Shown here in pieces: positions 8,644 through 18,684 of a stretch of DNA of 64,000 nt. The first letter of the stretch is position 1. Each line of letters begins with the position of its first letter. Origin of the DNA: Phytoactinopolyspora mesophila (GTDB lineage Bacteria; Actinomycetota; Actinomycetes; Jiangellales; Jiangellaceae); the NCBI RefSeq assembly GCF_010122465.1, contig NZ_WLZY01000007.1, positions 1-64,000 of the forward strand, in the 5' to 3' direction. Both the position numbers and the translations under genes were made by a program. The notes below the pieces were generated by a model. That model saw only the letters and a list, made by a program, of their open reading frames with translations. It was not told the origin of the DNA and searched no databases.

Positions 8644-9471
8644 ATGGTCAACGAGGCACCATCCAGCTACTCCCACCAGGCCGATCGCCCTGTGACCGCG
8701 GCGGAACGTGAACGTGTGCGCAGCGATTTCCAACGCGATGGCTACGTCGTATTCCGGAACGTCGTGGATGCTGACCTCATCAAGGAAATGAACGGACATG
8801 TCGAGTGGCTCCAACGCCGCCACCCGGAAGTGCGGCCGGAGCAGCTGGGGCACACCTACCTGCGCGACGATCCGTTCTGGGTTCACGTGGTCAGCGACCA
8901 GCGTCTGCTCCAGGTCGCCGAAACGTTCATCGGCCACGACATCGCGCTATTCGCATCGCATTACATCTCCAAGCCGCCGTTCTCGGGGCAACCGGTGCTC
9001 TGGCACCAGGACGCTGCCTTCTGGCCGCTGGAGCCGATGGATGTCGTCACGTTGTGGCTCGCCGTGGACCACTCCACGCCCGAGAACGGATGTGTACGAG
9101 TCGTACCTGGATCACACACCTGGGATGTCGCCGAAATGACTGAGAACACGCAGGTGGAGAGTGTGCTCGGCAAAGAGATCGCGGTGGACGTCGACGAGAC
9201 GCAGGCGCTGGATATGGTGCTGGCTCCAGGAGACGTCGAGGTGCACCACCCGAACATCGTCCATGGCAGCACCGCCAACACCTCCCCGCACCGACGATGC
9301 GGGCTCACCATCCGCTACATCCCGACCACGACGAAGATCATCGCTGCCGAACAGCCGTATCCAAGCGCATTTCACCTGCAAGGGGATCCAGGCGTCAACG
9401 TCTACCAGCCTCGGCCGCGGTACAACCCCGGCCGCCACTACGAGTTCAGCGCCGCCACCCGCTGGACCTGA
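8644..9471 (+). CDS. Phytanoyl-CoA dioxygenase (PhyH) family Fe(II)/2-oxoglutarate oxygenase
   Basis: A protein of 275 residues with the PhyH fold. The metal-binding facial triad is visible as H-x-D in LWHQDAAFWPLE (His near 120, Asp near 122) and the distal His in NIVHGSTANTSPHRR near residue 207. A following Arg could hold 2-oxoglutarate. An in-frame ATG exists at 8599, but ATG 8644 is preceded by GCGGAGGACTCC, so I start there. The family hydroxylates very diverse small molecules, so the substrate cannot be named. The divergent AraC gene suggests an inducible catabolic or biosynthetic step. Confidence 0.85.
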   Translation: MVNEAPSSYSHQADRPVTAAERERVRSDFQRDGYVVFRNVVDADLIKEMNGHVEWLQRRHPEVRPEQLGHTYLRDDPFWVHVVSDQRLLQVAETFIGHDIALFASHYISKPPFSGQPVLWHQDAAFWPLEPMDVVTLWLAVDHSTPENGCVRVVPGSHTWDVAEMTENTQVESVLGKEIAVDVDETQALDMVLAPGDVEVHHPNIVHGSTANTSPHRRCGLTIRYIPTTTKIIAAEQPYPSAFHLQGDPGVNVYQPRPRYNPGRHYEFSAATRWT

Positions 9472-9510
9472 CACGACGCCGTGCGGCGCGCGGTGCGAAG
9501 ATTTCCGGTC

Positions 9511-10020
9511 ATGAGCAAGAAGAAGCAGGCCGGCAGGGGCACACCGGCTACCGTCATGCTGCAACGCTCCGGTACTCCACACACGGTGCATCCGTATGAG
9601 CACAACCCGGACGCCGAGTCGTACGGATTGGAAGCCGCCCATGCTCTCGGTGTGCCTCCGGAGCGTGTGTTCAAGACGCTGCTGGCCGATGTCGACGGCG
9701 GGCGGCTCGTCGTCGGAATCGTGCCGGTATCCGGCTCGCTGGATCTCAAGTCGCTGGCCAGCGCCGTCGGCGGTAAACGCGCCACCATGGCCGACATCGC
9801 CGACGCCGAGCGGGTCACCGGTTATGTGGCCGGTGGGATCAGTCCGCTGGGCCAACGCAAGCGCCTGCCGACGGTGATCGACGACACCGCGACCGCCTAC
9901 GAGACCATCTACGTCTCGGGTGGGCGCCGGGGCCTGGACATCGAACTGGCGCCGGCGCAACTCATCGAGCTCACCGGGGCAACGACCGCTCAGATCGCTC
10001 GACCAGGCTTTGCCAGCTGA
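9511..10020 (+). CDS. ybaK: Cys-tRNA(Pro)/Cys-tRNA(Cys) deacylase, YbaK/EbsC family
   Basis: A trans-editing enzyme of 169 residues that hydrolyses mischarged Cys-tRNA(Pro). YbaK hallmarks are the conserved Lys in VFKTLLAD, KSLASAVGGKRATMAD in the middle, and the glycine-rich GYVAGGISPLGQRKRLP loop. Family length is about 155-170. The frame opens at 9481, but the ATG at 9511 begins the typical short basic leader MSKKKQAG. No clear Shine-Dalgarno is visible. It follows the PhyH gene on the same strand with a 39-bp gap, though a functional link is unlikely. Confidence 0.92.
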   Translation: MSKKKQAGRGTPATVMLQRSGTPHTVHPYEHNPDAESYGLEAAHALGVPPERVFKTLLADVDGGRLVVGIVPVSGSLDLKSLASAVGGKRATMADIADAERVTGYVAGGISPLGQRKRLPTVIDDTATAYETIYVSGGRRGLDIELAPAQLIELTGATTAQIARPGFAS

Positions 10021-10189
10021 TTCGCGATACCCAGGACGACCCACGAACGCCTCGGTTTGACTCGGGCCGGCCACACGAAGGGTGGTTCACCGCACTTGTG
10101 GGAAAATGTCGGGTGCCGCCGGCCGGCCTCGTTCAAGGATCAGCGTTGATCCCGCGAGCTGACGTCTTCAAGAGATCAAGGATCAACGT

Positions 10190-11068
10190 ATGACCGACCG
10201 GGCGACCGGGTTACTCGACCGCCCAACGTCCCAGCAGCCACCTTCGCGCACCCACCGGCAACGAGTCGCGGCCTTCGTCGAGTCCAAAGGCTTCCAGCGG
10301 CTGATCGTCTCCCTTATCGTGCTCAATGCCGCTGTGCTGGGCCTGGAGACCTATGACGAGGTCACAGCACGCTGGGATTGGCTGCTGAGCCCGCTCAACC
10401 GTTTCATCATTGCGGTGTTCGTGGCCGAGATCGCCTTGCGGATCTTTGCCCACGGCCGCTCCTTCTTCCGCTCCGGCTGGGGCTTGTTCGACCTGTTCGT
10501 CGTCACGCTCGCGCTGATACCAGCCTCCGGAGACGCCGCCGTCCTGCGGGTATTGCGGGTCTTGCGGGTTCTGCGGTTGCTCTCCACGGTGCGGTCGATG
10601 CGGCGGGTCGTCGGCGCGCTGGTGACAGCCATTCCTGGCATAGCTTCGATCGGAGCTCTGCTGGTGATCCTGTACTACGTCGGGATCGTCATGGCCACCA
10701 ACCTGTTCAGCGGGATCTCACCGGAACACTTCGGCAACCTTGGCCAGACCGCCACCTCCATGTTCCGCATCATGATCGGCGACGGCGGCCTCGGTGACAT
10801 CGTCGAGCCGATCGGGCGGGAACAACCAGCGGCGTGGCTGTTCTTCCTCATCTTCGTCGTCGTCACCACCTTTGTGGTTCTCAACCTTTTCATCGCCGTC
10901 ACGGTCGAGGCGCTGGACCGGCAGAGAGAGAACGAATCGCGCGACGACGACACTTCCAGCTCAGGCCCGGACCGCGAGGACCAGCTCCTCGAGGCGATCA
11001 AGGACCTGCAGCGCCAAGTCAGCTCACTGGAACGCCGCCTGGACGGCCCCGGCAATCCCCAGCAATAG
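10190..11068 (+). CDS. Voltage-gated-type ion channel (BacNav/ion_trans family)
   Basis: A six-transmembrane channel subunit of 292 residues. S1 is near residues 38-56 and S2-S3 near 72-112. S4 near 118-140 carries a regular arginine ladder (VLRVLRVLRVLRLL). S5 is near 148-170, the pore helix and filter region near 180-205 (ATSMFRIMIGDGG), and S6 near 212-238. A charged cytosolic tail with heptads (LLEAIKDLQRQVSSLERRL) resembles the C-terminal tetramerisation coil of bacterial sodium channels. The filter lacks the usual T-L-E-S-W motif, so Na+ selectivity should not be assumed. ATG 10190 follows a 169-bp gap. It probably forms a homotetramer in the plasma membrane. Confidence 0.85.
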   Translation: MTDRATGLLDRPTSQQPPSRTHRQRVAAFVESKGFQRLIVSLIVLNAAVLGLETYDEVTARWDWLLSPLNRFIIAVFVAEIALRIFAHGRSFFRSGWGLFDLFVVTLALIPASGDAAVLRVLRVLRVLRLLSTVRSMRRVVGALVTAIPGIASIGALLVILYYVGIVMATNLFSGISPEHFGNLGQTATSMFRIMIGDGGLGDIVEPIGREQPAAWLFFLIFVVVTTFVVLNLFIAVTVEALDRQRENESRDDDTSSSGPDREDQLLEAIKDLQRQVSSLERRLDGPGNPQQ

Positions 11069-11088
11069 TTCCGCCGCGCTCACTCGCC

Positions 11089-11688
11089 TCATCGGTGGTC
11101 CCAGATCCAAGGCGACCTGTCGTCACGGAACAACGACATCAACGTCACGACGATGATCGCCAGCAGCGGCCAGACGAACAACGCCGCCGGCGCTTCAAGT
11201 TCCATCGGAAGCTGCACCTCAGTGCCGGGTTCGTCGTTGACCGCGGACGGGCCGAGCAGGATGCCAACGCCCATGGCCAGCAGCGAGCCACCGAAACCAC
11301 CTGTTGCGAGAGCGAGCAGAGTGGTCACCGGCCGCCGGCGGTGACGGGGACCGAACACGGCACCAAGAAGAATCCCGATGGCGGCACCGAGCAGCGAAAA
11401 CACGGCCACCCGGTCGAAGAGCTGGCGAGCCTCGGCGATCGGAACAGCAACACCTTCTTCGGCGACCTGGCCGGTGATGTCAGGAGTGAACATCAACCAC
11501 GCCACTCCGAAGAGCACACCGACGACCACTGACGTCACGCCGATCTCGGCGGCAACCTTACGGGTGCTGGGCAGCGGATTACGCCGGCCGGTCCTGGTTC
11601 GCGCCCCGGACGGCGTGTCGTCGCGGGTGCCCGGTGCCTGAGGTGGCCGCTCCGATGACGCGGGCCAGGCCCAGGGGTCACGGCTCAT
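11089..11688 (-). CDS. Predicted membrane protein of unknown function
   Basis: A protein of 199 residues. A Pro/Arg-rich, probably cytosolic N-terminus of about 45 residues is followed by four hydrophobic segments: near 47-68 (GVTSVVVGVLFGVAWLMF), 93-112 (VAVFSLLGAAIGILLGAVFG), 120-142 and 165-187. A short charged C-terminus follows. It resembles the small four-helix DUF2567-type actinobacterial proteins, but I cannot confirm the family by eye. It ends close to the channel gene (convergent, 20-bp gap) and lies downstream of dnaE on the same strand. Confidence 0.7.
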   Translation of the reverse strand: MSRDPWAWPASSERPPQAPGTRDDTPSGARTRTGRRNPLPSTRKVAAEIGVTSVVVGVLFGVAWLMFTPDITGQVAEEGVAVPIAEARQLFDRVAVFSLLGAAIGILLGAVFGPRHRRRPVTTLLALATGGFGGSLLAMGVGILLGPSAVNDEPGTEVQLPMELEAPAALFVWPLLAIIVVTLMSLFRDDRSPWIWDHR

Positions 11689-11734
11689 GCGAACCGGCCG
11701 GAGTCAGAATTTTCGCGCACACGCATCTATACCA

Positions 11735-14700
11735 TCAGACCACACATGTCGGACCCAGTAGCGCCTTGAGATCACCCATCAACGCCGACGACGGTGTGAC
11801 TCGCAGGCCGTCGGACAACCGCATCAGCGTGGTCCGTTCCGAGCCGGTCAGCTTGAGATGAACCTCGGTGGCGCCTGGGTGTGTCGCCAGGACATCTTTG
11901 AGCCGTTCGACAACCGGCGGCGTGCACCTGGTCAACGGCATGGTGACCATCAGCGGACCGGTGGGCGCGGCCGAGACGTCGGGCATGCTGAGTTCACTGG
12001 CGATGAATTGTGGTGCCTCGTCGCGCCGGTCCAGCTTCCCTTTCACAGTCACGACCTCGTCTTCGATCAGCTGCATGGCATGCAGCTGATAGGTGGCCGG
12101 GAAGAACAGGCACTCGATGGAGCCTTCGAGGTCTTCCACGGTGGCGATGGCCCACGTGTCGCCTCGTTTGGTGACCTTGCGCTGGATGGCGGTGATGAGC
12201 CCACCGATGGTCAGATTGGTGCCGCTCGGGACCTCGGTTTCGTCGCTGAGCGCAGAAATCGGCCGGTCAACCACTGAGGAGAGCACGTGTTCGATGCCGA
12301 GGAGTGGGTGGTCGGAAACATAAAGCCCGAGCATCTCGCGCTCGTAGCCGAGTTTGACCTTCTTGTCCCACTCAGCCAGATCAGGCACGCTGACCTCGAG
12401 ACCCGCAGACTCCTCGCCGCCTGCTCCACCGAACAGGTCGAACTGGCCGATGGCTTCGTTGCGTTTCAACGTGATGACCGCGTCCACCGTCTCGTCGACG
12501 ATGGATACCAGGGCTCGGCGGGCGTATCCCATGGAGTCGAACGCACCGGCTTTGACCAGCGACTCGACCACACGCTTGTTGCACACTGGCACCGGAACCT
12601 TGTTCATGAAGTCCGGGAAGTTCTCGTATCGGCCTTCGCTCTTGCGTGCGGCGACGATCCCGTCGACGACGTTGGTGCCGACGTTACGGATAGCGGCCAA
12701 CCCGAAACGGATGTCAGTGCCGACCGGCGTGAAGTCACCCTCGGACTCGTTGACGTCGGGCGGGAACACCTTGATGCCCATGCGCCGGCACTGCCCCAGG
12801 TAGAGCGCGGTCTTGTCTTTGTCACCCCGGACGGAAGTCAGCACAGCCGCCATGTACTCGGCGGGGTAATGAGCCTTCAGGTACGCGGTCCAGTACGACA
12901 CAAGGCCGTAAGCGGCGCTGTGGGCCTTGTTGAACGCGTAGTCGGAGAACGGAACGAGGATGTCCCAGAGCGTCTTGATCGCCGCTTCGGAGAAGCCGTT
13001 GGCTTTCATGCCGTCTGAGAAGCCGACGAACTCCGCGTCGAGCACCTCGCGCTTCTTCTTGCCCATGGCACGGCGCAACAGATCCGCTTTACCGAGCGTG
13101 TACCCGGCCAGCTTCTGGGCGATCTCCATGACCTGCTCCTGGTACACGATCAGGCCGTAGGTGGTACCCAGGATCGGCTCCAGCGCTTCGGCCAGCTCGG
13201 GATGGATCGGGGTGATCTCCTGCTGGCCGTTCTTGCGCTGGGCATAGTTGATGTGTGAGTTGGCGCCCATCGGCCCTGGCCGGTACAGGGCGCCGAGGGC
13301 GGAGATGTCTTCGAACGTGTCGGGTTGCATCAGCCGGCACAGCTGCTGGTAACCGGTGCCGTCGAATTGGAAGACACCGAGTGTGTCCCCCCGGCTGAGC
13401 AGCTCATACGTGGCCGGATCATCCAACGTGAGCTCGTCGAGGTCGACCGGATCCTTGCCGTTGCGGACGATGTTCTTCAGCGCGTCGTCGAGGATCGTGA
13501 GATTGCGCAGCCCCAAGAAGTCCATCTTGACCAGGCCGAGCGTCTCGCAGGTCGGATAGTCGAACTGCGTGATGATGGCGCCGTCTTGCTCGCGCTTCAT
13601 GATGGGGATGGTGTCCAGCAGCGGCTCGGAGGACATGATGACCCCCGCCGCGTGCACGCCCCACTGCCGTTTCAGGTTCTCCAAACCCCTGGCGGTGTCG
13701 ACGACTTTGCGCACGTCCGCGTCGGCCTCGTACAGCTGGCGGAATTCGCCTGCCTCCGAGTATCGCTTGTGTTCGGGATCGAAGATGCCGCTCAGCGGGA
13801 CGTCTTTGCCCATGACCGAGGGCGGCATGGCCTTGGTGATCCGCTCCCCCATGGCGAACGGGAAACCGAGCACCCGAGAAGCATCCTTGACGGCCTGCTT
13901 CGCCTTGATAGTGCCGTAGGTGACGATCTGCGCGACGTGATCGCTACCGTACTTGTCGGTGACATAGCGGATGACCTCACCACGGCCGCGCTCGTCGAAG
14001 TCGACGTCGAAGTCGGGCATCGAGGCGCGTTCCGGATTGAGGAATCGCTCGAAGATCAGACCGTGTTTGAGGGGATCGAGGTCGGTGATGCCCATCGCAT
14101 ACGCCGTCATGGACCCGGCGCCGGAGCCACGGCCAGGACCGACCCGCACGCCGTTCTTCTTGGACCAGTTGATGAAGTCCGCCACGATCAGGTAATAGCC
14201 GGCGTACCCCTTGCCGGTGACGACGTTGGTCTCATACTCGGCCTGCTTGCGGACTTCGTCGGGAATGCCGTCGGGGTAGCGCATATGCAATCCCCGCTCG
14301 ACCTCTTTGACGAACCACGAGGTCTCGTCCTCCCCCGCAGGCACGGGGAAGTGCGGCATGTACCGGCCGGCCTCCTCGATGAACTCGACCTCACACCGCT
14401 CCGCCACCAGCAGCGTGTTGTCACACGCCTCCGGGAGACCCGACCAGACCGAGCGCATCTCTTCGGCCGTCTTGAGATAGAAGTCTTCGGCGTCGAACTT
14501 GAACCGCTTGGGGTCGGCCAGCGTGGAACCGGACTGCACGCACAGCAAGACCTCGTGCGCCTTGTGGTCCGCCTTGTGGGTGTAGTGGAGGTCGTTGGTG
14601 GCCAGCAACGGCAGACCGAGCTGCTTGGCGAGGCGCAACAGGTCTTCCCGGATCCGCGTCTCGATCGACAGACCGTGGTCCATCAGCTCGACGAAGAAGT

Positions 14701-15265
14701 TCTCCTTGCCGAAGATGTCCCGGAACTCAGCGGCCGACGCGACGGCGTCGTCGAACTTGCCGAGCCGCAGCAAGGTCTGGACCTCACCGCTGGGGCAACC
14801 CGTGGTGGCGATCAGGCCGCCGGCGTAGGTCTGCAGGATCTCGCGGTCCATCCGCGGTTTGAAGTAGAACCCTTCGAGGGACGCCAGCGACGAGAGCCGG
14901 AACAGGTTGTGCATTCCGGCGGTGTTCTCGGCCAGCAGCGTCATATGTGTGTACGCACCGCTGCCCGAGACATCGTCCCCGCCGCCGTCACCCCACCGGA
15001 CCCGGGTTTTGTCGAATCGGCTCGTCTTCGGCGTCAGATAGGCCTCGGTGCCGATGATCGGCTTGATGCCGTGGGCCTTCGCCTTGCTGTAGAACTCGTA
15101 CGCGCCGAAGACGTTGCCGTGGTCGGTGGTGGCCACGGCCGGCATTCCCTGCCTGGCGGCTTCAGCGAACAGGTCATCCAGCCGAGCAGCACCGTCAAGC
15201 ATCGAATACTCGGTGTGCACGTGCAGATGGACGAAGTCCCCGGAGCTGGACCCAGCACTCGACAC
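11735..15265 (-). CDS. dnaE: DNA polymerase III subunit alpha (replicative DnaE1)
   Basis: The replicative C-family polymerase, 1176 residues and of DnaE1 length. The N-terminal PHP domain begins with VHLHVHTEYSMLDG at residue 12 and TTDHGNVFGAYEF. The palm active site MPDFDVDFDERGRG is near residue 416. Finger and helix-hairpin-helix regions follow, then a C-terminal OB-fold (LTIGGLITAIQRKVTKRGD) near residue 1010. A GTG start at 15265 is used, with AGGAGGT upstream at a long spacing. The PHP metal-binding residues look intact, compatible with the 3'-5' proofreading described for actinobacterial DnaE1. The neighbourhood (lspA and the pseudouridine synthase gene nearby) is conserved in actinobacteria. 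Confidence 0.97.
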   Translation of the reverse strand: MSSAGSSSGDFVHLHVHTEYSMLDGAARLDDLFAEAARQGMPAVATTDHGNVFGAYEFYSKAKAHGIKPIIGTEAYLTPKTSRFDKTRVRWGDGGGDDVSGSGAYTHMTLLAENTAGMHNLFRLSSLASLEGFYFKPRMDREILQTYAGGLIATTGCPSGEVQTLLRLGKFDDAVASAAEFRDIFGKENFFVELMDHGLSIETRIREDLLRLAKQLGLPLLATNDLHYTHKADHKAHEVLLCVQSGSTLADPKRFKFDAEDFYLKTAEEMRSVWSGLPEACDNTLLVAERCEVEFIEEAGRYMPHFPVPAGEDETSWFVKEVERGLHMRYPDGIPDEVRKQAEYETNVVTGKGYAGYYLIVADFINWSKKNGVRVGPGRGSGAGSMTAYAMGITDLDPLKHGLIFERFLNPERASMPDFDVDFDERGRGEVIRYVTDKYGSDHVAQIVTYGTIKAKQAVKDASRVLGFPFAMGERITKAMPPSVMGKDVPLSGIFDPEHKRYSEAGEFRQLYEADADVRKVVDTARGLENLKRQWGVHAAGVIMSSEPLLDTIPIMKREQDGAIITQFDYPTCETLGLVKMDFLGLRNLTILDDALKNIVRNGKDPVDLDELTLDDPATYELLSRGDTLGVFQFDGTGYQQLCRLMQPDTFEDISALGALYRPGPMGANSHINYAQRKNGQQEITPIHPELAEALEPILGTTYGLIVYQEQVMEIAQKLAGYTLGKADLLRRAMGKKKREVLDAEFVGFSDGMKANGFSEAAIKTLWDILVPFSDYAFNKAHSAAYGLVSYWTAYLKAHYPAEYMAAVLTSVRGDKDKTALYLGQCRRMGIKVFPPDVNESEGDFTPVGTDIRFGLAAIRNVGTNVVDGIVAARKSEGRYENFPDFMNKVPVPVCNKRVVESLVKAGAFDSMGYARRALVSIVDETVDAVITLKRNEAIGQFDLFGGAGGEESAGLEVSVPDLAEWDKKVKLGYEREMLGLYVSDHPLLGIEHVLSSVVDRPISALSDETEVPSGTNLTIGGLITAIQRKVTKRGDTWAIATVEDLEGSIECLFFPATYQLHAMQLIEDEVVTVKGKLDRRDEAPQFIASELSMPDVSAAPTGPLMVTMPLTRCTPPVVERLKDVLATHPGATEVHLKLTGSERTTLMRLSDGLRVTPSSALMGDLKALLGPTCVV

Positions 15266-15554
15266 GACTTAACCAGACCTCCTAGAACAGCCACACGCAG
15301 GCAGAAGCCAACAACTCCCACGCCGCACTCGCACCCCGCACTCACACTGGGCCCAGACGCGCGCGCAACCGAGAATAATGCCACTCTAGGTGGCCGCGCC
15401 GACAAGGTTGCGACGCCACCCCGAGGCACCCTGCGAACGCAGCCAGATACGGTGGCGGCCACAGTGACCGGCGTACGGTGGGAGCCGGGAGACCCGCCAG
15501 GGGCCACACCGCCGCCTCGCCGCATCGTGCGAGACAAACGACCAGAGGAGAGGC

Positions 15555-17015
15555 ATGCACGTGCCACCCGCCTCATCTAGGCCCCGCTTCTCGCAGCAGA
15601 TCCGTCGGCGCCCACCGGTGCCCGTGCCGAGCCTTCTGGACCAGGGCGTACGTCAGCTCAGCCAAGCAGCCAACAAGGGCCGGCTGTGGCTCGCCATCGC
15701 CGGCGTGGCCGCGTGCTTCCCGGGACGACCCCGGAGAGCTGCGATCCGAGGGGTCGCAACGCTCGCGGTGACGAGCGCGGTAGCCAACGGACTGTTCAAG
15801 CCGCTCATCCGCCGGAGGCGGCCGGACGCGGAACTGACACCGGTGATTCGCCGGCTGAAGCGCGAGCCGGTCACCACGTCGTTCCCGAGTGGTCATGCCG
15901 CGTCCGCGGCGGCGTTCGCCACCGGCGTCGCGATGGAGAATGCCGCTCTGGGGGCCGCCGTGGCGCCCCTGGCCGGTGCCGTCGCGTACTCCCGGGTTCA
16001 TGTAGGTGTACATCATGTCAGCGACGTCGTGGCGGGTGCCACGCTCGGAGCCGGGATAGCCCTCGCCGGTCGCCGCTGGTGGCCCGTCCTGCCCCGTACG
16101 CCGTGGGGCGTGCACCCCTCGTCGTCGGCGCCGTCGCTTCCCGCGGGAGCCGGGCTGGTGATCGTCGCCAACCCCGGATCAGGGAACAACACCGATCCGT
16201 CCGAAGAGATCGGCCGGCTCCTCCCACGGGCCAGGATCCTGCACATGAAGCCCGGCCTCGACCTCGACTCCGCGCTGGATGAGCTGGACGATGTGCGCGC
16301 GCTGGGCGCAGCCGGTGGGGACGGCACCGTCACCACAGTGGCCGCCGTCGCAGTCCGGCGAGCTCTTCCGCTGGCCGTCTTTCCATGCGGAACCCTCAAT
16401 CACTTCGCCCGCGATGTGGGAATCACCAATTTCGCCGACACTTGCGGTGCCACCGAAGCCGGCTCGGCGATAGCCGTAGACGTCGCCACCGCCGGCCCGA
16501 GGGCATTTCTCAACACCGCGAGCATCGGGGGCTATCCCGAGATGGTCCGACGCCGCGAGGTTCTCGAGAAGCGGCTGGGCAAATGGCTCGCGATGGCGGT
16601 GGCCACAGCACAAGTCCTGCGCACCCAGCAACCGCTGCGGGTGAACCTGGACGGCACGACGACCACCGTGTGGCTCGTTTTCGTCGGCAACGGCTGTTAC
16701 GTACCGCGCGGAACGTTTCCGGCCTGGCGCCCGCGTCTCGACGACGGCAACCTCGACATCCACTATTTGTCCGCACGCGGGCGCTTCTCCCGGACCCGCG
16801 CCGTTCTGGCGACCCTCACCGGCGCCGGCGAGCGCAGCAGGGTCCACGTCGCACGCATCGCTGGGTCTTTGACGCTCGAGTCGCTGGACGGCGAGGTAGA
16901 ACTAGCCTGCGACGGTGAGCCGGCGGGCACTGTCGCCGAGTGCGTATTCGGCAAACTGCCTGGGTCGCTGGTCGTCTACCGGCCGGACTCCGGCGCCCCC
17001 GCCCGGACTCACTGA
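15555..17015 (+). CDS. PAP2 phosphatase - diacylglycerol/lipid kinase fusion protein
   Basis: A bifunctional protein of 486 residues. The N-terminal half is a PAP2 acid phosphatase with its three motifs: [10 protein letters not shown] near residue 90, [13 protein letters not shown] near 112, and [16 protein letters not shown] near 150. The C-terminal half from about residue 200 is a DAGK/LCB5-type kinase, with [17 protein letters not shown], the nucleotide motif [13 protein letters not shown] near 255, and [13 protein letters not shown] near 277. The combination suggests lipid phosphate turnover at the membrane. GAGGAGAGGC precedes ATG 15555. Its last 7 bp overlap the end of the convergent pseudouridine synthase gene. 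The 289-bp gap to dnaE upstream holds no gene. Confidence 0.9.
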   Translation: MHVPPASSRPRFSQQIRRRPPVPVPSLLDQGVRQLSQAANKGRLWLAIAGVAACFPGRPRRAAIRGVATLAVTSAVANGLFKPLIRRRRPDAELTPVIRRLKREPVTTSFPSGHAASAAAFATGVAMENAALGAAVAPLAGAVAYSRVHVGVHHVSDVVAGATLGAGIALAGRRWWPVLPRTPWGVHPSSSAPSLPAGAGLVIVANPGSGNNTDPSEEIGRLLPRARILHMKPGLDLDSALDELDDVRALGAAGGDGTVTTVAAVAVRRALPLAVFPCGTLNHFARDVGITNFADTCGATEAGSAIAVDVATAGPRAFLNTASIGGYPEMVRRREVLEKRLGKWLAMAVATAQVLRTQQPLRVNLDGTTTTVWLVFVGNGCYVPRGTFPAWRPRLDDGNLDIHYLSARGRFSRTRAVLATLTGAGERSRVHVARIAGSLTLESLDGEVELACDGEPAGTVAECVFGKLPGSLVVYRPDSGAPARTH

Positions 17016-17932
17016 GCCAACAGGTCCAGCGCACCCTGGAGATCGTCGGGGTACTCCGAGGCGTACTCGGTCCAATCGCCGGTGCCAGGGTGCTCGAAAC
17101 CGAGCCGCACGGCGTGCAGCCATTGCCGGGACAGTCCCAGACGCGCGGCCAGGGTCGGGTCGGCGCCGTAGGTGAGGTCAGCCACGCACGGGTGCCGCAA
17201 GGCACTCATATGTACCCGGATCTGGTGTGTACGGCCTGTCTCCAGCCGGATCTCGAGCAGACTGGCCGCCGGGAACGCCTCGATCGTTTCGTAGTGGGTG
17301 ACACTCGGCTTGCCGTTGGCGACGACGGCCCATCTGTAATCGTGATCAGGATGCCGGCCGACGGGGGCATCGACGGTGCCCCTGGATGGGTCGGGGTGGC
17401 CCTGGACCAGCGCGTGATAGATCTTCTCGACGACGCGCTCGCGGAACTGCCGTTTCAACGAGGTGTAGGCGGCCTCGGACTTGGCCACCACCATCAGCCC
17501 GCTGGTGCCGACGTCGAGACGGTGCACAACTCCCTGGCGCTCGGCCGCGCCGCTGGTGGAGATCCGGAAGCCGGTGCCGGCCAGCCCGGCGACGACCGTC
17601 GGGCCGCTCCAGCCCGGACTAGGGTGAGCAGCCACGCCGACCGGTTTGTCCACGACGACGATGTCGGCGTCGTCGTGCACGATCCGCATGCCCTCCACGT
17701 GTTCGGGGACCATTTCCACCGGGGCGGCAGGCTCGGGCATGTCGACCTCGAGCCAGCCCCCGGCGTGAACTCGGGCCGATTTGGGCTCAGGTACGCCGTC
17801 CACCCGGACCCGGCCTTCCTCCACGAGGTCAGCGGCTTTGCTGCGGGAGAGCCCGAAGAGGCGGGCCAGCGCCGAGTCGAGTCTTTCTCCTTCGAGGCCT
17901 TCCGGCACGGGCAACGCCCGCAGGCCACTCAC
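17009..17932 (-). CDS. rluD: RluA-family 23S rRNA pseudouridine synthase (RluD-like)
   Basis: A protein of 307 residues. An N-terminal S4 RNA-binding domain covers about residues 15-75 ([20 protein letters not shown]). The catalytic domain contains the RluA signature with the catalytic Asp in [16 protein letters not shown] near residue 140, and the later [15 protein letters not shown] motif. It isomerises uridines in ribosomal RNA; the precise target site is not deducible. The start overlaps the stop of lspA by 4 bp (ATGA), indicating translational coupling in an lspA-rluD operon. Actinobacteria commonly pair these genes upstream of dnaE. Confidence 0.93.
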   Translation of the reverse strand: MSGLRALPVPEGLEGERLDSALARLFGLSRSKAADLVEEGRVRVDGVPEPKSARVHAGGWLEVDMPEPAAPVEMVPEHVEGMRIVHDDADIVVVDKPVGVAAHPSPGWSGPTVVAGLAGTGFRISTSGAAERQGVVHRLDVGTSGLMVVAKSEAAYTSLKRQFRERVVEKIYHALVQGHPDPSRGTVDAPVGRHPDHDYRWAVVANGKPSVTHYETIEAFPAASLLEIRLETGRTHQIRVHMSALRHPCVADLTYGADPTLAARLGLSRQWLHAVRLGFEHPGTGDWTEYASEYPDDLQGALDLLAQ

Positions 17933-18684
17933 CGTTCCCCTGCCTCGTGCTCGTCCGAAGCCGCGCCTATATGCCCCGGCCTGGTCGGCTCCGTGGGCGA
18001 TTCGCTCACATCGGTGCCGGGCGGTGGTTGTGCGAGCCCGGTGTCGGCCCCGGCCGGTGTGCGCTCGTCCGGCGTGTCCGCGTCCGTGGTATCGCCGTCC
18101 GTGGCGTCCTCAGCCGCGGACTCGCCGGGCACGGGCTCGTCGGTTGCCGGGCCGGCACCGAGGGTCGAGAACGCCACCCCACGGAAGCTGAGCAAAGCGA
18201 TCAGCGCGGCCGCGCCCACAATGGACGAATCGGCGATGTTGAATACCGGCCAGTTCGGCAGCTCGATGAAATCGACGACGTGCCCGCGCATAGGCCCAGG
18301 CTCGCGGAAGATCCGGTCGGTCAGCGTGCCCAGGGCTCCGCCGAGCAGCCCGCCCAATGCCACGGCCCAGACCAGGCTGGTCACCTTGCGGCTCAGCCAG
18401 CCGATGACCAGAACCACAGCCACCGCGATGACGGTCAGCACGACCGTCAGGTTGGTGAACATACTGAACGCCGCGCCGGGGTTACGTACCAGCCTGAACT
18501 GCAGCACGTCGCCGACGACGTTGATGACGCGGCCGTCTTGCAGCGCCTCGACCGCCCAGACCTTGGTCAATTGATCCAGCGTCAGTATGACCGCTGCGAT
18601 CACCAACAGGGTCGCCGTGCGACGTCGTGTTTTCACACCTTTTGTGTCGTCGCGAGTCAGCGACGCTCCTGCCGTTGTTTGCAT
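17929..18684 (-). CDS. lspA: Lipoprotein signal peptidase (signal peptidase II) with long acidic C-tail
   Basis: The aspartyl protease that cleaves prolipoprotein signal peptides at the lipobox. Four transmembrane helices cover about residues 25-165. The catalytic Asp residues are in LGTLTDRIF and [11 protein letters not shown]. After the last helix comes an unusually long tail of about 80 residues rich in Asp, Thr, Pro and Glu; most LspA proteins end soon after helix 4. I use ATG 18684, which overlaps the end of the preceding DksA-type gene by 28 bp. A GTG at 18636 right after AAAGGT is an alternative start. It is coupled to rluD. Confidence 0.93.
   Translation of the reverse strand: MQTTAGASLTRDDTKGVKTRRRTATLLVIAAVILTLDQLTKVWAVEALQDGRVINVVGDVLQFRLVRNPGAAFSMFTNLTVVLTVIAVAVVLVIGWLSRKVTSLVWAVALGGLLGGALGTLTDRIFREPGPMRGHVVDFIELPNWPVFNIADSSIVGAAALIALLSFRGVAFSTLGAGPATDEPVPGESAAEDATDGDTTDADTPDERTPAGADTGLAQPPPGTDVSESPTEPTRPGHIGAASDEHEAGER

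Noticed and set aside
13325-15580. 751-codon plus-strand frame opposite dnaE
   Set aside because: It is an antisense shadow of a long GC-rich gene; the minus strand encodes unmistakable DnaE.
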